DNA of 64,000 nucleotides from Neisseriaceae bacterium (GCA_947446595.1 CANFGS010000002.1:1-64000), one strand, 5' to 3'. Shown: positions 35,268 through 45,398, counted from the first letter of the stretch. The notes: generated from the letters alone by a model not told the origin. A program made the numbers and translations.

Positions 35268-35916
35268 TCTAACAATAATTTATAAAGATGTTAAATATGC
35301 TAATATAAAAGTGAGACCGTCGCTTGAAGTAGTTGTAACTGTTCCATTGGGGACAGAGTCAAGTAAAGTAGATGACATAATACAAAAGCGTAGTAACTGG
35401 ATAAAAAAGCAGTTGACTTATTTTAATGATAGGCAACATCATGTAAAAGAATATGTTAGCGGTGAAAGTTTCCAGTTTTTAGGTAAAGATTATCGCCTAA
35501 AAATAATTCATTCGAATGAAGAGAGGGTAAAACTCTCTGGTGGATATTTGCAGGTATGGGTTAAAATAGGCACTGATTGTGATGCTAAGAAACGGTTGGT
35601 TGAGGAATGGCTTAAAGACAAAGCAAAATTTCATTTCTCTAAGGTGCTTAATAAATATTCAAAACTAGTTGGTGTTGGTATAGATAAATTTTCTATTCGT
35701 TACATGAAAACTCGTTGGGGTTCTTGTAATCCTAAAAAATCATATATCAATATTAATATTGAATTAATTAAAAAATCTCTAGATTTGATAGAGTATGTGG
35801 TTTTACATGAACTGACCCATTTAGTTCATTATAATCATACAGCAGAGTTTTATGGTTTTATGACACTATATATGCCAAACTGGAAAATTAGAAAAAATAA
35901 ATTAGAGAATACATGA
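35257..35916 (+). CDS. YgjP-like zinc metallopeptidase domain protein
   Basis: A 219-residue protein of the YgjP/DUF45 family with the zinc site HELTHLVHYNH and the preceding RYMKTRWGSCNPKK block, both diagnostic. Members often accompany hsdR in type I loci; a substrate is not established. The ATG at 35257 gives an 11-base overlap with the hsdR stop; a TTG at 35242 is the alternative. Its stop overlaps the next RND gene (ATGA), so hsdR, this gene and the transporter are translationally linked. Confidence 0.85.
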   Translation: MQGNLTIIYKDVKYANIKVRPSLEVVVTVPLGTESSKVDDIIQKRSNWIKKQLTYFNDRQHHVKEYVSGESFQFLGKDYRLKIIHSNEERVKLSGGYLQVWVKIGTDCDAKKRLVEEWLKDKAKFHFSKVLNKYSKLVGVGIDKFSIRYMKTRWGSCNPKKSYININIELIKKSLDLIEYVVLHELTHLVHYNHTAEFYGFMTLYMPNWKIRKNKLENT

Positions 35917-38900
35917 GATTAAATAAACTTATTCATAGACCGATACTTGCAAGTGTTATATCTCTTATAATAGTTATATGTGGGGCAGTTGCGGCGTTTA
36001 ATCTGCCAGTTAGCCAGTTTCCTAATATTTCCCCGCCATCAATCTCGATAAGAGCTCAATTCCCAGGCGCAGATGCTGAGACTTCAGCAAGGGTGGTAGC
36101 CGCCCAAATTGAAAACCACCTAAACGGAATGTCAAATCTACTGTATATGGCAACTACAACCTCAGCAACAGGTGGTATCTCGATTAATCTAACATATGAA
36201 GTAGGTACTGACTTAAATGATGCAATTGATGAGGTACTAAACCGAATTTATGCAGCAATGTCATTATTGCCACCCGTAGTTCAGAAACTTGGGGTTACTG
36301 CTAGGAAAAGTTCTCCTGATCAGCTAATGACGGTAGCTTTTTATGCTGATCCGTATCTAGACCCAAAGTTCGTTAGTAACTACCTTCAAAGAACTGTAGA
36401 AAATGATTTATTATTATTGCCAACAGTAGGTAATATAAGCGTATTTGGTACTGGTGTTTTTGCTATTCGCATTTGGTTAGATCCAAATAAAATGCAATAT
36501 TACGGGGTTGGGGTTAGTGATATACAGTCAGTTATCAAAGACCAAAACCAAGAGTTTGTGATAGGACGAACCAATGCACCTCCTGGTGCTACAGGGGACA
36601 AAACACTATCGATAAACCTTATGGGTGGTGAAATGTATAGTACCCCAGAACAAGTTGCTAATATTGTACTAAAAAATAATGGTAATCAGATAGTGCGGAT
36701 TAAAGATGTTGCTCGTGTTGAAATGGGAGCTAATGCATATAGCACTATTTCTGAAATTGATTTTAGGGATAAAAGTGGTAAGTTTAAGTTTTATCCTAGT
36801 TCAATAATGCAGGTGTATTTAATACCGAATGCTAATCAATTAGAAGCTAAAAAACAAATATTAGATAGGCTAAAAGAAGATGAAAAAAGTTTTCCAAACG
36901 GACTTTATTACAGAGTAACTAATGATAATTCGCGTTTCGTACAAGCATCTGTGCATAATGTAGTTGATACGCTATATATTGCTTTTATACTTGTTGGTAT
37001 AGTTATTTTGATATTTTTACAAAATTTAAGAGCTAGTTTAATTGCTGTTTGTAGTATCCCTGTAGCTATAATTGGAACCCTCGCGTTTTTGTATTTATTT
37101 GGCTTTAGTATAAATACCTTAAGTTTATTTGCTCTTGTCTTAGCTATTGGTATTGTTGTAGATGATGCAATTGTAATTATTGAGAATATAGAACGACTAA
37201 GAAATCAATATCCTGATAAGAAATTAAGTTTTATAATAGAACTCACTCTAAAGGAAGTTATGAGTGCAGTTATTGCAATTGTATTAGTTTTAAGCGTTGT
37301 ATTTGTGCCTATTATGGCCTTAGGCGGTGTTAGTGGGATTATGTATCGGCAGTTTGCAGTGACTATAGCTTGTGCTGTAGTATTATCTGGAGTGTCAGCT
37401 CTAACTTTTACCCCAGCTTTAAGTAAACTAATTCTTAAAAACCATGTCAAAAAAATAAAAGTAAATAAATTTGATCGAGCGTTCCAAAAGCTTACTGATT
37501 TTTATGTGAAAATAGCAAGTCTTATGATTGAGTTCCCCAAAACTGCTTGTGCAATTTGGATTTTTATAATTGTGATAACACTTGGTATATTTAAAACCGT
37601 ATCTACTGATTTTGTGCCACTAGAAGACCAAGGGGTTATAATGGCAACTATTAACCTTCCTACTAGTTCAAGCTTGGGGGAGACTAAAAATACGATCAAT
37701 GGTCTAATGGAAAAGCTTACTAAAAACCCAAATATAGATTCAGTGCTAAGTATTGTTGGTTTGGATTTTCTTGATTCTGGTGGGCAAAAAGCATATGCTG
37801 CTTCGTTTTTTATTACGCTTAAAGAGTGGAGCCTACGTCATGGTAAAAATAGTAGCGCGGATAGTATAATTAAACAAGTAAATAAATTAAGTAAAGGACT
37901 AACTGGTATTACTATTAGAGCGTTTAATCAACCACCGATGCGTGGATTAAGTACTACTGGTGGTGCTGAGTTTTATCTTGAGGATAGGGTGGTTGGTAAT
38001 CCACATATACTTCAAGGTGTAGCCGATGATCTAATCAAACGTCTAAAAAAACATAAAGAAATTGCCAATAGCTACCAAACTCTAGACACCAATGTATTAC
38101 AAATATCGTTATTACCTAATATAGCAATGGCAAAATTTTATGGGGTAAATCTACAGGATATTTATAATGCTATGCAAACAATGTATAGTAATAATAATGT
38201 TAACTTTGTATATATAATGCAAGATTTGGCGTGGATAATTATGGAAGCAGATTATCCATTTCGAGCAACAATTGACGGACTTAGAAATGTATATGTTAGT
38301 AATAATAAAGGTATCCAAGTGCCAATTGATAGTTTGGTTAAAGAATCAGAAACTAGAAATGCACCAGTAGTACAAAGGTTTAATGGTTTTATTGCAACAA
38401 AAATAACTGTTACGCCAAATAAAGGTTATACATTAGGAGATGCGATTCAAGTAATTAGTAGTGAATTAGGGACAATCCCCAAAGGCTATGATTATGAGTG
38501 GTTTGGCACTAGTTATCAGCTGAAACAATCGCAAAAAACATCATTTACTGCATTTATTGCGGCATTTGTTATGATTTATCTTGTATTAGCGGCGTTATTT
38601 GAAATGTGGCGTTTGCCATTGGTGGTGCTAATGGGGGTGCCATTTGCATTATTTGGGGCTGGACTAATTCTACTAGTTAGTATGAAGCCCAATGATTTAT
38701 ATTTTCAAATTAGTTTGATTGCACTACTTGGTTTATCAGCAAAAAATATTATATTATTAGTAGAGTTTGCTCTACAGCATTTCAATAATGGTTATAGTGC
38801 TAAAGATAGTGCACTTCATGCATTGCGGGAACGATTTAGACCTATTGTTATGACATCAGTTACCTTTATTTGTGGGACATTACCGCTAGTATTTGCTACA

Positions 38901-39041
38901 GGTGCTGGTGCAAATGCACAACACTCTGTAGGTCTAGGTATAATTGGTGGTATAATAGGTTCAGTATTTTTAGCTACACTATTAACTCCAGCTTTTTTTG
39001 TTTTAGTTATATCAAAAAAAGGTCAAGACTTGAAGGAGTGA
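35913..39041 (+). CDS. RND efflux transporter, HAE1 family, without MFP partner
   Basis: A 1042-residue AcrB-like pump. The N-terminal helix and PVSQFPNISPPSISIRA, the helix-4 aspartates in GIVVDDAIVIIENIER, and the C-terminal helices ending near residue 1033 are all present, so it is full length. No membrane-fusion or outer-membrane gene is adjacent: upstream is the metallopeptidase, downstream a small secreted protein. It may borrow the partners of another pump, or its adaptor gene was displaced. Confidence 0.92.
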   Translation: MRLNKLIHRPILASVISLIIVICGAVAAFNLPVSQFPNISPPSISIRAQFPGADAETSARVVAAQIENHLNGMSNLLYMATTTSATGGISINLTYEVGTDLNDAIDEVLNRIYAAMSLLPPVVQKLGVTARKSSPDQLMTVAFYADPYLDPKFVSNYLQRTVENDLLLLPTVGNISVFGTGVFAIRIWLDPNKMQYYGVGVSDIQSVIKDQNQEFVIGRTNAPPGATGDKTLSINLMGGEMYSTPEQVANIVLKNNGNQIVRIKDVARVEMGANAYSTISEIDFRDKSGKFKFYPSSIMQVYLIPNANQLEAKKQILDRLKEDEKSFPNGLYYRVTNDNSRFVQASVHNVVDTLYIAFILVGIVILIFLQNLRASLIAVCSIPVAIIGTLAFLYLFGFSINTLSLFALVLAIGIVVDDAIVIIENIERLRNQYPDKKLSFIIELTLKEVMSAVIAIVLVLSVVFVPIMALGGVSGIMYRQFAVTIACAVVLSGVSALTFTPALSKLILKNHVKKIKVNKFDRAFQKLTDFYVKIASLMIEFPKTACAIWIFIIVITLGIFKTVSTDFVPLEDQGVIMATINLPTSSSLGETKNTINGLMEKLTKNPNIDSVLSIVGLDFLDSGGQKAYAASFFITLKEWSLRHGKNSSADSIIKQVNKLSKGLTGITIRAFNQPPMRGLSTTGGAEFYLEDRVVGNPHILQGVADDLIKRLKKHKEIANSYQTLDTNVLQISLLPNIAMAKFYGVNLQDIYNAMQTMYSNNNVNFVYIMQDLAWIIMEADYPFRATIDGLRNVYVSNNKGIQVPIDSLVKESETRNAPVVQRFNGFIATKITVTPNKGYTLGDAIQVISSELGTIPKGYDYEWFGTSYQLKQSQKTSFTAFIAAFVMIYLVLAALFEMWRLPLVVLMGVPFALFGAGLILLVSMKPNDLYFQISLIALLGLSAKNIILLVEFALQHFNNGYSAKDSALHALRERFRPIVMTSVTFICGTLPLVFATGAGANAQHSVGLGIIGGIIGSVFLATLLTPAFFVLVISKKGQDLKE

Positions 39042-39074
39042 TTGTTAATTTTAAGGTGCTAGCTTTGGGGGTAA

Positions 39075-39671
39075 ATGAAAAGAATGAAAAAAATACTATT
39101 AGTGATTTTTTGTGTTTTAGGTTTTAATAGTGCTTTTGCTATATTTTTTGGTCTAAGTAATTATGTTATTGAAAAAAACAATATTAGCAAATATCCAAAT
39201 GGTATTTACGGGGTATTTATAGATTATGAGCTAAGTGGAGCGGTTAAGCAAAACCTTATTAATAATTGCATTATTCAGAAGGATTCTACTTCGGTACAGT
39301 CTTTAGAATGTCGCCAAGATAAAAATGGGGACTTTCTTACTAGTTATTTAAAAATGGAAAATTTGATTAATGTAGATAAAGGTACTAGTTGTGTTTTAAA
39401 TATCATGTTTTATGACAAATCTGATTTGTTAATCCAAAAAAGGCAGTTGTCATCTTATAATGGTTGTCAATGGGTACCAATACCCAAAGATACTTCAATT
39501 GATGCGGCACGTAAATATATTATTAAAATTGAAGGGGTAAGTGTTTCAACTATAGAGTCGTTTGCCACTGAAAGTAAAGCTGTAGTAAATCTCCAGTCGA
39601 AGCTCGTACCAAGTAATGTACCCCAAAAAATTGAATCAAAGGTTACTGAGAGTAAAATTAATTATTTTTAG
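39075..39671 (+). CDS. Hypothetical exported protein
   Basis: A 198-residue protein with a clear signal peptide (KKILLVIF core, cleavage near NSAFA). The mature part has four cysteines (C in NNCII, LECRQ, TSCVLN and NGCQW), which could form two disulfides in the periplasm. No family is recognised. Either ATG 39075 or 39084 could start it; the GGGGG run fits the second slightly better by distance. It follows the RND gene by 33 bases and may be co-transcribed. Confidence 0.55.
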   Translation: MKRMKKILLVIFCVLGFNSAFAIFFGLSNYVIEKNNISKYPNGIYGVFIDYELSGAVKQNLINNCIIQKDSTSVQSLECRQDKNGDFLTSYLKMENLINVDKGTSCVLNIMFYDKSDLLIQKRQLSSYNGCQWVPIPKDTSIDAARKYIIKIEGVSVSTIESFATESKAVVNLQSKLVPSNVPQKIESKVTESKINYF

Positions 39672-39724
39672 TTGTTATATGTTAAAATCTTATAATGTTA
39701 AAAAAAGGTAGGTTATAAAAATAA

Positions 39725-40426
39725 ATGCGTAAAACTTTATATAAAGTATTTTTGGTTGTTGCTGTTATAGCAATTCTAGTTTTTTTGGTTCAGTTCTTTC
39801 ATTTGCGTCAATATTTAGGTGTTGAGGGTTTTAATAATTATCATAATCAATTAGTATCTTATTCTAACAGTCATACTGGTGTATTTGTTTTTTCTTATAT
39901 AGTTGCTTATATAGTATTAATTGCTTGTTGTATTCCTGGTACTATTTTATTTGACCTAATTGCTGGTTTTCTTTTTGGAATAGTTGGTGGTACGGTTTTG
40001 GTATTATTTAGCTATCTAGTAGGTGCTTGTCTTAATTTTATTATTGTACGTTTATTCTTTAGAGGAATGTTAGAACATAAGTTTGATAAATTTAAACGCT
40101 TTATTCATGGTGGTGGGCATTATGGCTTACTGATAAATCTTATTAGTCTTCGTTTGATTGCTGTAATTCCGTTTTGGATTCTAAATATATTAGCTGCATT
40201 ATTAAATGTTCGGATGAGTACTTTTGTTATATCCACTTTAATTGGAATAACCCCAATGTCGATTATATATGTTGTAATTGGTGATGGAGTAAGAGATTCT
40301 ACTGCTAATGGTCAGATGTTAAATGCTGATGTACTAACAAATCCTAAAATTTGGATCCCTCTATTTTGTATGGCAGTGATATTAATGATACCTAATATTG
40401 TAAAATTATTTAAAAATAAGAAGTAG
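39725..40426 (+). CDS. TVP38/TMEM64 family (DedA superfamily) membrane protein
   Basis: A 233-residue inner-membrane protein with the SNARE-associated (PF09335) domain: CCIPGTILFDLIAGFLFG followed by GACLNFIIVRLFFRG, and RLIAVIPFWILNILAALLNV. About six hydrophobic segments are visible, including one at the very N-terminus (7-26). DedA-superfamily members move lipids across membranes or help keep the proton gradient; the particular role is open. The amber stop at 40424 is followed in frame by a gene remnant. Confidence 0.85.
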   Translation: MRKTLYKVFLVVAVIAILVFLVQFFHLRQYLGVEGFNNYHNQLVSYSNSHTGVFVFSYIVAYIVLIACCIPGTILFDLIAGFLFGIVGGTVLVLFSYLVGACLNFIIVRLFFRGMLEHKFDKFKRFIHGGGHYGLLINLISLRLIAVIPFWILNILAALLNVRMSTFVISTLIGITPMSIIYVVIGDGVRDSTANGQMLNADVLTNPKIWIPLFCMAVILMIPNIVKLFKNKK

Positions 40427-40678
40427 CCAGATAGTGATGCTTTGGGTAATATAACGGCCGTTGGGTGTTATACCACTTTGGAGTCAGGAGCAAAGCAAAT
40501 TGGGCTTTTGTATCAAGGAACTGTAGCAGGGGTTGGAACGTGGACAACACTTACACCACCAGAGGACTTATTTCCTTCTGTAGAAAATACTATTGCTCAT
40601 AGTACCATGGGTGGCTTGGTAGTTGGTAACACTACGAATAATTCAGGATCTTCTAAAATATTTCAGGTGATGGTATAA
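40427..40678 (+). pseudogene. Start-less remnant of an unrecognised protein gene
   Basis: About 83 open codons follow directly and in the same frame after the TVP38 stop. There is no ATG with a ribosome site; the first possible start is TTG 40442. The translation (VGCYTTLESG, IGLLYQGTV, GTWTTLTPP, HSTMGGLVVGNT) has the Gly/Thr-rich, beta-repeat look of the tail of a large surface or propeller-like protein. It is best read as the leftover end of a deleted gene. Confidence 0.45.
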
Positions 40679-40712
40679 AGATTCCATTTATTGCAACTAT
40701 ACAGTAGGAATT

Positions 40713-42119
40713 ATGCATAACGAGCCGTATTTCAAAAGTTCTAGTGAACGTATTATTGCATTAGTTATCTCATGTGCGATGTTTATGGAAGCATTAGATA
40801 CTACGATTATAAATACGGCTATTCCAGCAATGTCGCAAAGTCTACATGTTAGCCCAATTGACCTAAAGGTTGCACTGATTAGTTACTTGATTAGTTTGGC
40901 GATTTTTATACCAATTAGCGGCTTTATTGCTGATAAATTTGGTGCGAAGCAAGTCTTTATTTCCTCATTAGTTATTTTTACACTTAGTTCAATTTGGTGT
41001 GGCTTTTCTAATAGTATAGCGGAATTGGTGGTTGCTAGAATCGTGCAGGGGATTGGTGGCTCGATTATGATGCCAGTTGGGCGCTTGATTATACTAAGAA
41101 CTTTCGGTCGCAAACGTTTGATTGTTGCTATGAGTAAGGTAGTAACGATTGGTGTTTTAGGGTCAATGCTAGGACCCGTATTAGGTGGTTTGATTGTGGG
41201 TCATTTTTCTTGGTATTGGATATTTTGGGTTAATATACCTTTTGGAATATTAACTATTATTGCAGCAATTTATTATTTTGAGCAAACGTCACCAAAAGCG
41301 GTACATAAACTTGATATTATAGGATTCTTATTATTTGGGTCTGGTCTTTCTGGGCTTACATTTGGCTTATCCGCTATGAGTGAAACTGAATTACCCCAGA
41401 TAGATTCATTAGTTATTATATTTATGGCAGTTGTATTGTTATTGTCGTATATTGTATATGCAAAAAAAGCCAAAAATCCGGTTATTCAAGTTGGGTTATT
41501 TGGCTATCCAACTTTTAAAATTTCTATGTTGGGTAATGTTTTTGCAAGACTCGGCTTTGGTGGTGTGCCGTTTTTGTTACCTTTACTTTTGCAAATATGC
41601 CTTGGTTATAGTTCTCAAATGTCGGGAGTGTTAATAGCACCAATAGCTTTAGGGGTTGTTTTGTCCAAGCAGTTTAGTATGCCGTTATTAAGATATTTAG
41701 GCTTTAGAAAATTGCTTATACTAAATACCTTATTAGTTGGCTTATCGCTTTGGAGTTGTGTATTGATTAATCAACATACTTCAATTTATATTATAGCTAT
41801 GATAACTTTTGTTTTTGGATGTTTATTGTCTTTACAGTTTAGTGCAATGAATGCTTTAGCATATACTGAAATTCCTGAAAGCCATTTAAGTGGTGCCTCA
41901 AGTGCAATGAGTACTATGCAGCAACTAACTCAAAGCTTTGGGGTTGCAGTAAGTGCTATGCTACTTCGGTATCTAGCACCAAACGTGTCGGCTATAAAAT
42001 ATGGCTTGACTATAAGTATATTTCATACTACCTTTTTGATCTTGGGGTTTATTACTCTCATATCTGTAGTTGTGTTTATGAAACTCAAATCTGATGATGG
42101 CAATCAGATGCTTAAATAA
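40713..42119 (+). CDS. MFS multidrug transporter, DHA2 (EmrB/QacA-like)
   Basis: A 468-residue proton-coupled exporter with about 14 helices. Motif D1-like LDTTIINTAIPAM in helix 1, GFIADKFGAKQVF (motif A) and GSMLGPVLGGLIVG (motif C, typical of exporters) are visible. EmrB relatives work with an EmrA adaptor, but none is adjacent. AGGA precedes the ATG. It stands between the gene remnant and the rpsF operon and is probably a single-gene unit. Confidence 0.9.
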   Translation: MHNEPYFKSSSERIIALVISCAMFMEALDTTIINTAIPAMSQSLHVSPIDLKVALISYLISLAIFIPISGFIADKFGAKQVFISSLVIFTLSSIWCGFSNSIAELVVARIVQGIGGSIMMPVGRLIILRTFGRKRLIVAMSKVVTIGVLGSMLGPVLGGLIVGHFSWYWIFWVNIPFGILTIIAAIYYFEQTSPKAVHKLDIIGFLLFGSGLSGLTFGLSAMSETELPQIDSLVIIFMAVVLLLSYIVYAKKAKNPVIQVGLFGYPTFKISMLGNVFARLGFGGVPFLLPLLLQICLGYSSQMSGVLIAPIALGVVLSKQFSMPLLRYLGFRKLLILNTLLVGLSLWSCVLINQHTSIYIIAMITFVFGCLLSLQFSAMNALAYTEIPESHLSGASSAMSTMQQLTQSFGVAVSAMLLRYLAPNVSAIKYGLTISIFHTTFLILGFITLISVVVFMKLKSDDGNQMLK

Positions 42120-42164
42120 ATTTAGCAAAAATAAATTCCGCTCTAGCTAATTACTGTTAATTTA

Positions 42165-42173
42165 TGCTATAAT
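42165..42173 (+). promoter_or_regulatory. rpsF operon extended -10 promoter
   Basis: TGCTATAAT, an extended -10, with a poor -35. It gives a leader of about 115 bases before rpsF, long enough for translational feedback by a ribosomal protein, although I could not fold a convincing regulatory hairpin. Confidence 0.55.
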
Positions 42174-42293
42174 TATGACCTTTGGTAAATATCTTACCAA
42201 TTTTAATAAATAAACCTTTCTCTTACGTATATAGGTCAGTTTTGATTTATGTACAGCATGAGTAAGAGATGCTTTAAACCATAAGGAGTTTGC

Positions 42294-42632
42294 ATGCGTC
42301 ATTATGAAGTTGTATTTTTGGTTCATCCGGATCAAAGTGAACAAGTAGGTCAAATGGTTGACCGTTACAAAAAAATCATTGCGGATAACGGTGGTAAAAT
42401 TCATCGTCTAGAAGATTGTGGTCGTAGACATTTAGCTTATCCGATTGATAAATTACACAAAGCACATTATGTTCTTATGAACATTGAAGCAGAAAATAAA
42501 TTAATGGATGAGTTAAGTCATGCATTCAAATTTAATGATGCTGTGTTACGTAGTTTGGTTACTGTAAGAAAATCTGCTATAACAGAAGCTTCAGTGTTTA
42601 TGAAAGATGAGAAAGCTAAGTCTTTAATATAA
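42294..42632 (+). CDS. rpsF: 30S ribosomal protein S6
   Basis: A 112-residue S6 ([14 protein letters not shown], then [18 protein letters not shown]). It binds 16S rRNA with S18 in the platform of the small subunit. AAGGAG precedes the ATG. First gene of rpsF-priB-rpsR-rplI. Confidence 0.97.
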   Translation: MRHYEVVFLVHPDQSEQVGQMVDRYKKIIADNGGKIHRLEDCGRRHLAYPIDKLHKAHYVLMNIEAENKLMDELSHAFKFNDAVLRSLVTVRKSAITEASVFMKDEKAKSLI

Positions 42633-42648
42633 AGAATTAGTTTAGATT

Positions 42649-42930
42649 GTGCACAATAATAAAACAGTACTTAGCGGGAATATAGTTAAACTTTATCCAC
42701 TAAGGCAAACTCCAGAAGGTCTTCAAGTTGCCTCTTTTGTTTTGGAACATAGTTCGATGCAAAACGAAGCAAAAATTGATAGAGCGGTTAGATGTCGGAT
42801 GTTTTGCTTAATAGTTGGTGTAAGTAGTGAACAATTATCCCATTTAGAAGCTGATTTTATTAGTGTAGAGGGCTTTTTAAGCCAGAACTCTAAGGCACAA
42901 ATTGTATTAAATGTTACAAAAATTTATTGA
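42649..42930 (+). CDS. priB: Primosomal replication protein PriB
   Basis: A 93-residue OB-fold protein related to single-strand binding protein, acting with PriA in restart of stalled forks. [25 protein letters not shown] and the closing VEGFL are the PriB landmarks. It starts with GTG and lacks a good ribosome site, consistent with coupling to rpsF 16 bases upstream. Its place between rpsF and rpsR is the beta/gammaproteobacterial arrangement. Confidence 0.9.
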   Translation: MHNNKTVLSGNIVKLYPLRQTPEGLQVASFVLEHSSMQNEAKIDRAVRCRMFCLIVGVSSEQLSHLEADFISVEGFLSQNSKAQIVLNVTKIY

Positions 42931-42944
42931 TAAAGGAACATAAA

Positions 42945-43172
42945 ATGTCACGTCAAACAATTAGAAAGAAAAAGTTTTGTCGCTTTTCAGCAGAGAGTTT
43001 TTCTGAAATTGATTATAAAGATGGCGAATTACTAAAAGGTTATATTACTGAAACAGGTAAAATTATCCCGTCACGTATTACTGGAACTTCAGCTAAATAC
43101 CAAAGAATGTTAGCTACAGCTATTAAGCGCGCTAGATATTTAGCGTTAATTCCATACACAGATCAACACTAA
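42945..43172 (+). CDS. rpsR: 30S ribosomal protein S18
   Basis: A 75-residue S18 with [26 protein letters not shown] lies 7 nt before the ATG at 42945; the in-frame codons upstream of it overlap priB and are not part of the family. Confidence 0.96.
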   Translation: MSRQTIRKKKFCRFSAESFSEIDYKDGELLKGYITETGKIIPSRITGTSAKYQRMLATAIKRARYLALIPYTDQH

Positions 43173-43188
43173 GAAAAGGATAGAAACA

Positions 43189-43641
43189 ATGAAAGTTATT
43201 TTATTAGAGAAAGTTGCTAATCTAGGTAATCTTGGTGATATTACTGAAGTTAAAAATGGTTATGCACGTAATTTTCTTATTCCATTTGCAAAAGCAAAAC
43301 GTGCTACTGAACAAAATCTTAAGGATTTTGAACTAAGACGTGCTGATTATGAGAAAAACCAAACTGATATATTAGCAAATGCACAATACCGTCATTCTAA
43401 GATTGATGGTCAAGTATTTAGCCTTAGTGCTAAAGCTGGTGTAGATGGTAAACTATTTGGTTCAGTTACAAGTTTTGATATCGTTACAGTGGTAAATAAA
43501 ACTGCTGGTGTAGAAATCAAAAAATCAGAAATTACATTACCAAATGGTCCACTAAAAATTATTGGTGAATTTGATGTAAATGTAATTCTTCATCATGATG
43601 TATTAGCTACTATTAAGGTAAACGTTACTCCTGAGGCATAA
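43189..43641 (+). CDS. rplI: 50S ribosomal protein L9
   Basis: A 150-residue L9. The N-terminal domain (MKVILLEKVANLGNLGD, GYARNFLIP) is followed by the long connecting helix and the C-terminal rRNA-binding domain. AAAGGA precedes it; a terminator follows 23 bases after the stop. Confidence 0.97.
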   Translation: MKVILLEKVANLGNLGDITEVKNGYARNFLIPFAKAKRATEQNLKDFELRRADYEKNQTDILANAQYRHSKIDGQVFSLSAKAGVDGKLFGSVTSFDIVTVVNKTAGVEIKKSEITLPNGPLKIIGEFDVNVILHHDVLATIKVNVTPEA

Positions 43642-43664
43642 TAATTGCCTTTCTTACGCTTACT

Positions 43665-43691
43665 AAAAAGCCCACATTCGTGGGCTTTTTT
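43665..43691. terminator. rpsF operon terminator
   Basis: AAAAAGCCCAC, ATTC loop, GTGGGCTTTTTT. Perfect stem with a T run on both strands, so it can also serve the leftward mannosyltransferase transcript that ends at 43704. Confidence 0.92.
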
Positions 43692-43703
43692 ATAAATTAA
43701 TCT

Positions 43704-45398
43704 TTAGAAATTCCAACCATTTAGTAAAAGTAATACTTTGACAGTATAATTTCTTGCTATATCAAGTCCTGATAATACAGGGAAATACATGATAAACAAT
43801 ATAATGGTAAGTGAGATATAAGCATAAGCAAGATAGTGATATGTCTTATTAGTATTTTCAAAGGCAAGTTTTAGTATATATACAATAGCCAGTATTATAA
43901 ATGGTGTTACTGGATAAAAATAGTAAATAAAACTAATTCGGGTAAAAAATGCATATGGTAAATACTGAGCAAAAATCGCTACTAAAATAAACGCGATTAT
44001 ATGGTTAGGTTTAGCAATCCATTTATATATTAATATTAATACTGCGGGTATACTTGCCCAATAAATAGCAGGGTTACCCATTAATACAATTGAAGCTGAT
44101 ATTAATCCTGTTGGTGATGGTATGGCTTCTTGCCAGTAGGATATTGAGATTGGGGTAATAAGAAGTGGCCAAGTCCACCATTTTGAAGCGTATGGATGGG
44201 TGGCATTTTTTAGGCCATTAACTTGATAATCATACATATGTTGATATCTATCAATTACAAAACTAAAAATATTATTAGCGTGCATACTATGATAATAAGG
44301 TATATAACTTAATATATACACACTTAGTGGTATTAGAGTGAAAATTAGTAGTATATATAAGGTTTTAGTTATAATCTGTTTAATAGTAAATTTGGACGCT
44401 ATAACCTCACAGTAAAATGCCCAAACAAATATCGCTGGTGCTGAGAATGCTGCGTTTAGTTTGGTTGCTATCCCAAACCCTAGAAAAAGAGCAGATAGAT
44501 ATAAGTATTTAATTGATTGTTTAAAACCACCACCGCTAAGTCTCTTTGAAACATAACAATATAAGAAATAGTAATTAAGTACAATAAATAGTGTAAGAAT
44601 TGAATCCAAAAATGCTAAACGGCTAATAGTATAGTGCATAAACTCCACCATAACCAAAACTGTGGCAATGGTAGCTAACCGTCTATCTTTAAAAATTTTA
44701 TTAGCAAATATATACATTATGGGTACTAATAAAATTCCAAATAGATTTGGAATCAAACGCCAAGCAAATGGTGTTATACCTAGCAATATTAATCCAATTG
44801 CAATAATTAACATTCCAAGTGGCGGATGCACATCAACATATGGGGCTACGCCATCTATATATTGTTTTGCTGAACTAACATAATAAATTTCATCAAAAAC
44901 CGTACTTGAGAGCCATTTATTATAAATATTAGTTGGTGGATTATCACTAACTAAACTATCCATATCAGTCCTTGATGGAGCCGCTTCAACTCTAAAATTG
45001 GTAAGGTAATTATTATTTTTATCAAAAAATGCAAGTTGGCGAATTTCAACTTGTGGAGAATCGATTATAAAAGTCATATTAGTAACGAGCTTCCCATCAT
45101 CTATATTTAGGTTACTCCATTGATAATGGGGAGGGAAGTTATCAATACCTGTATCTTTTAGTGTTGTACTTTGATCATCAGTACTATTATAAACAATATG
45201 ATATTTACCTGTTGTAAGACCGTAGTCAATGTTTATCTTATTAACTAGAGTAGGGCTTTCAAAGGTAACTAATAGTTGATCGGTTGTATTTAAACCAATC
45301 CAAGAGGCATTATTTAGGTGAAATTTGCCGAAATTAATAAAACTAATAATAGCATAAAAAAGTGTCAGAGCTAAGACAATTATGTTATTAGTTTTCAT
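43704..45398 (-). CDS. PMT/GT39-like mannosyltransferase family protein
   Basis: A 564-residue polytopic glycosyltransferase of the GT-C fold, related to dolichyl-phosphate-mannose protein mannosyltransferases. The catalytic acidic pair is in FDEIYYVSSA, followed by DVHPPLGML and the membrane helices (about 10). A ~140-residue beta-rich segment precedes it after the first helix. It would move a sugar from a lipid carrier at the periplasmic face. ATG 45398 with AGAGG 4 nt upstream is chosen over TTG 45401. Third gene after trpS and an MFS gene. Confidence 0.82.
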   Translation of the reverse strand: MKTNNIIVLALTLFYAIISFINFGKFHLNNASWIGLNTTDQLLVTFESPTLVNKINIDYGLTTGKYHIVYNSTDDQSTTLKDTGIDNFPPHYQWSNLNIDDGKLVTNMTFIIDSPQVEIRQLAFFDKNNNYLTNFRVEAAPSRTDMDSLVSDNPPTNIYNKWLSSTVFDEIYYVSSAKQYIDGVAPYVDVHPPLGMLIIAIGLILLGITPFAWRLIPNLFGILLVPIMYIFANKIFKDRRLATIATVLVMVEFMHYTISRLAFLDSILTLFIVLNYYFLYCYVSKRLSGGGFKQSIKYLYLSALFLGFGIATKLNAAFSAPAIFVWAFYCEVIASKFTIKQIITKTLYILLIFTLIPLSVYILSYIPYYHSMHANNIFSFVIDRYQHMYDYQVNGLKNATHPYASKWWTWPLLITPISISYWQEAIPSPTGLISASIVLMGNPAIYWASIPAVLILIYKWIAKPNHIIAFILVAIFAQYLPYAFFTRISFIYYFYPVTPFIILAIVYILKLAFENTNKTYHYLAYAYISLTIILFIMYFPVLSGLDIARNYTVKVLLLLNGWNF

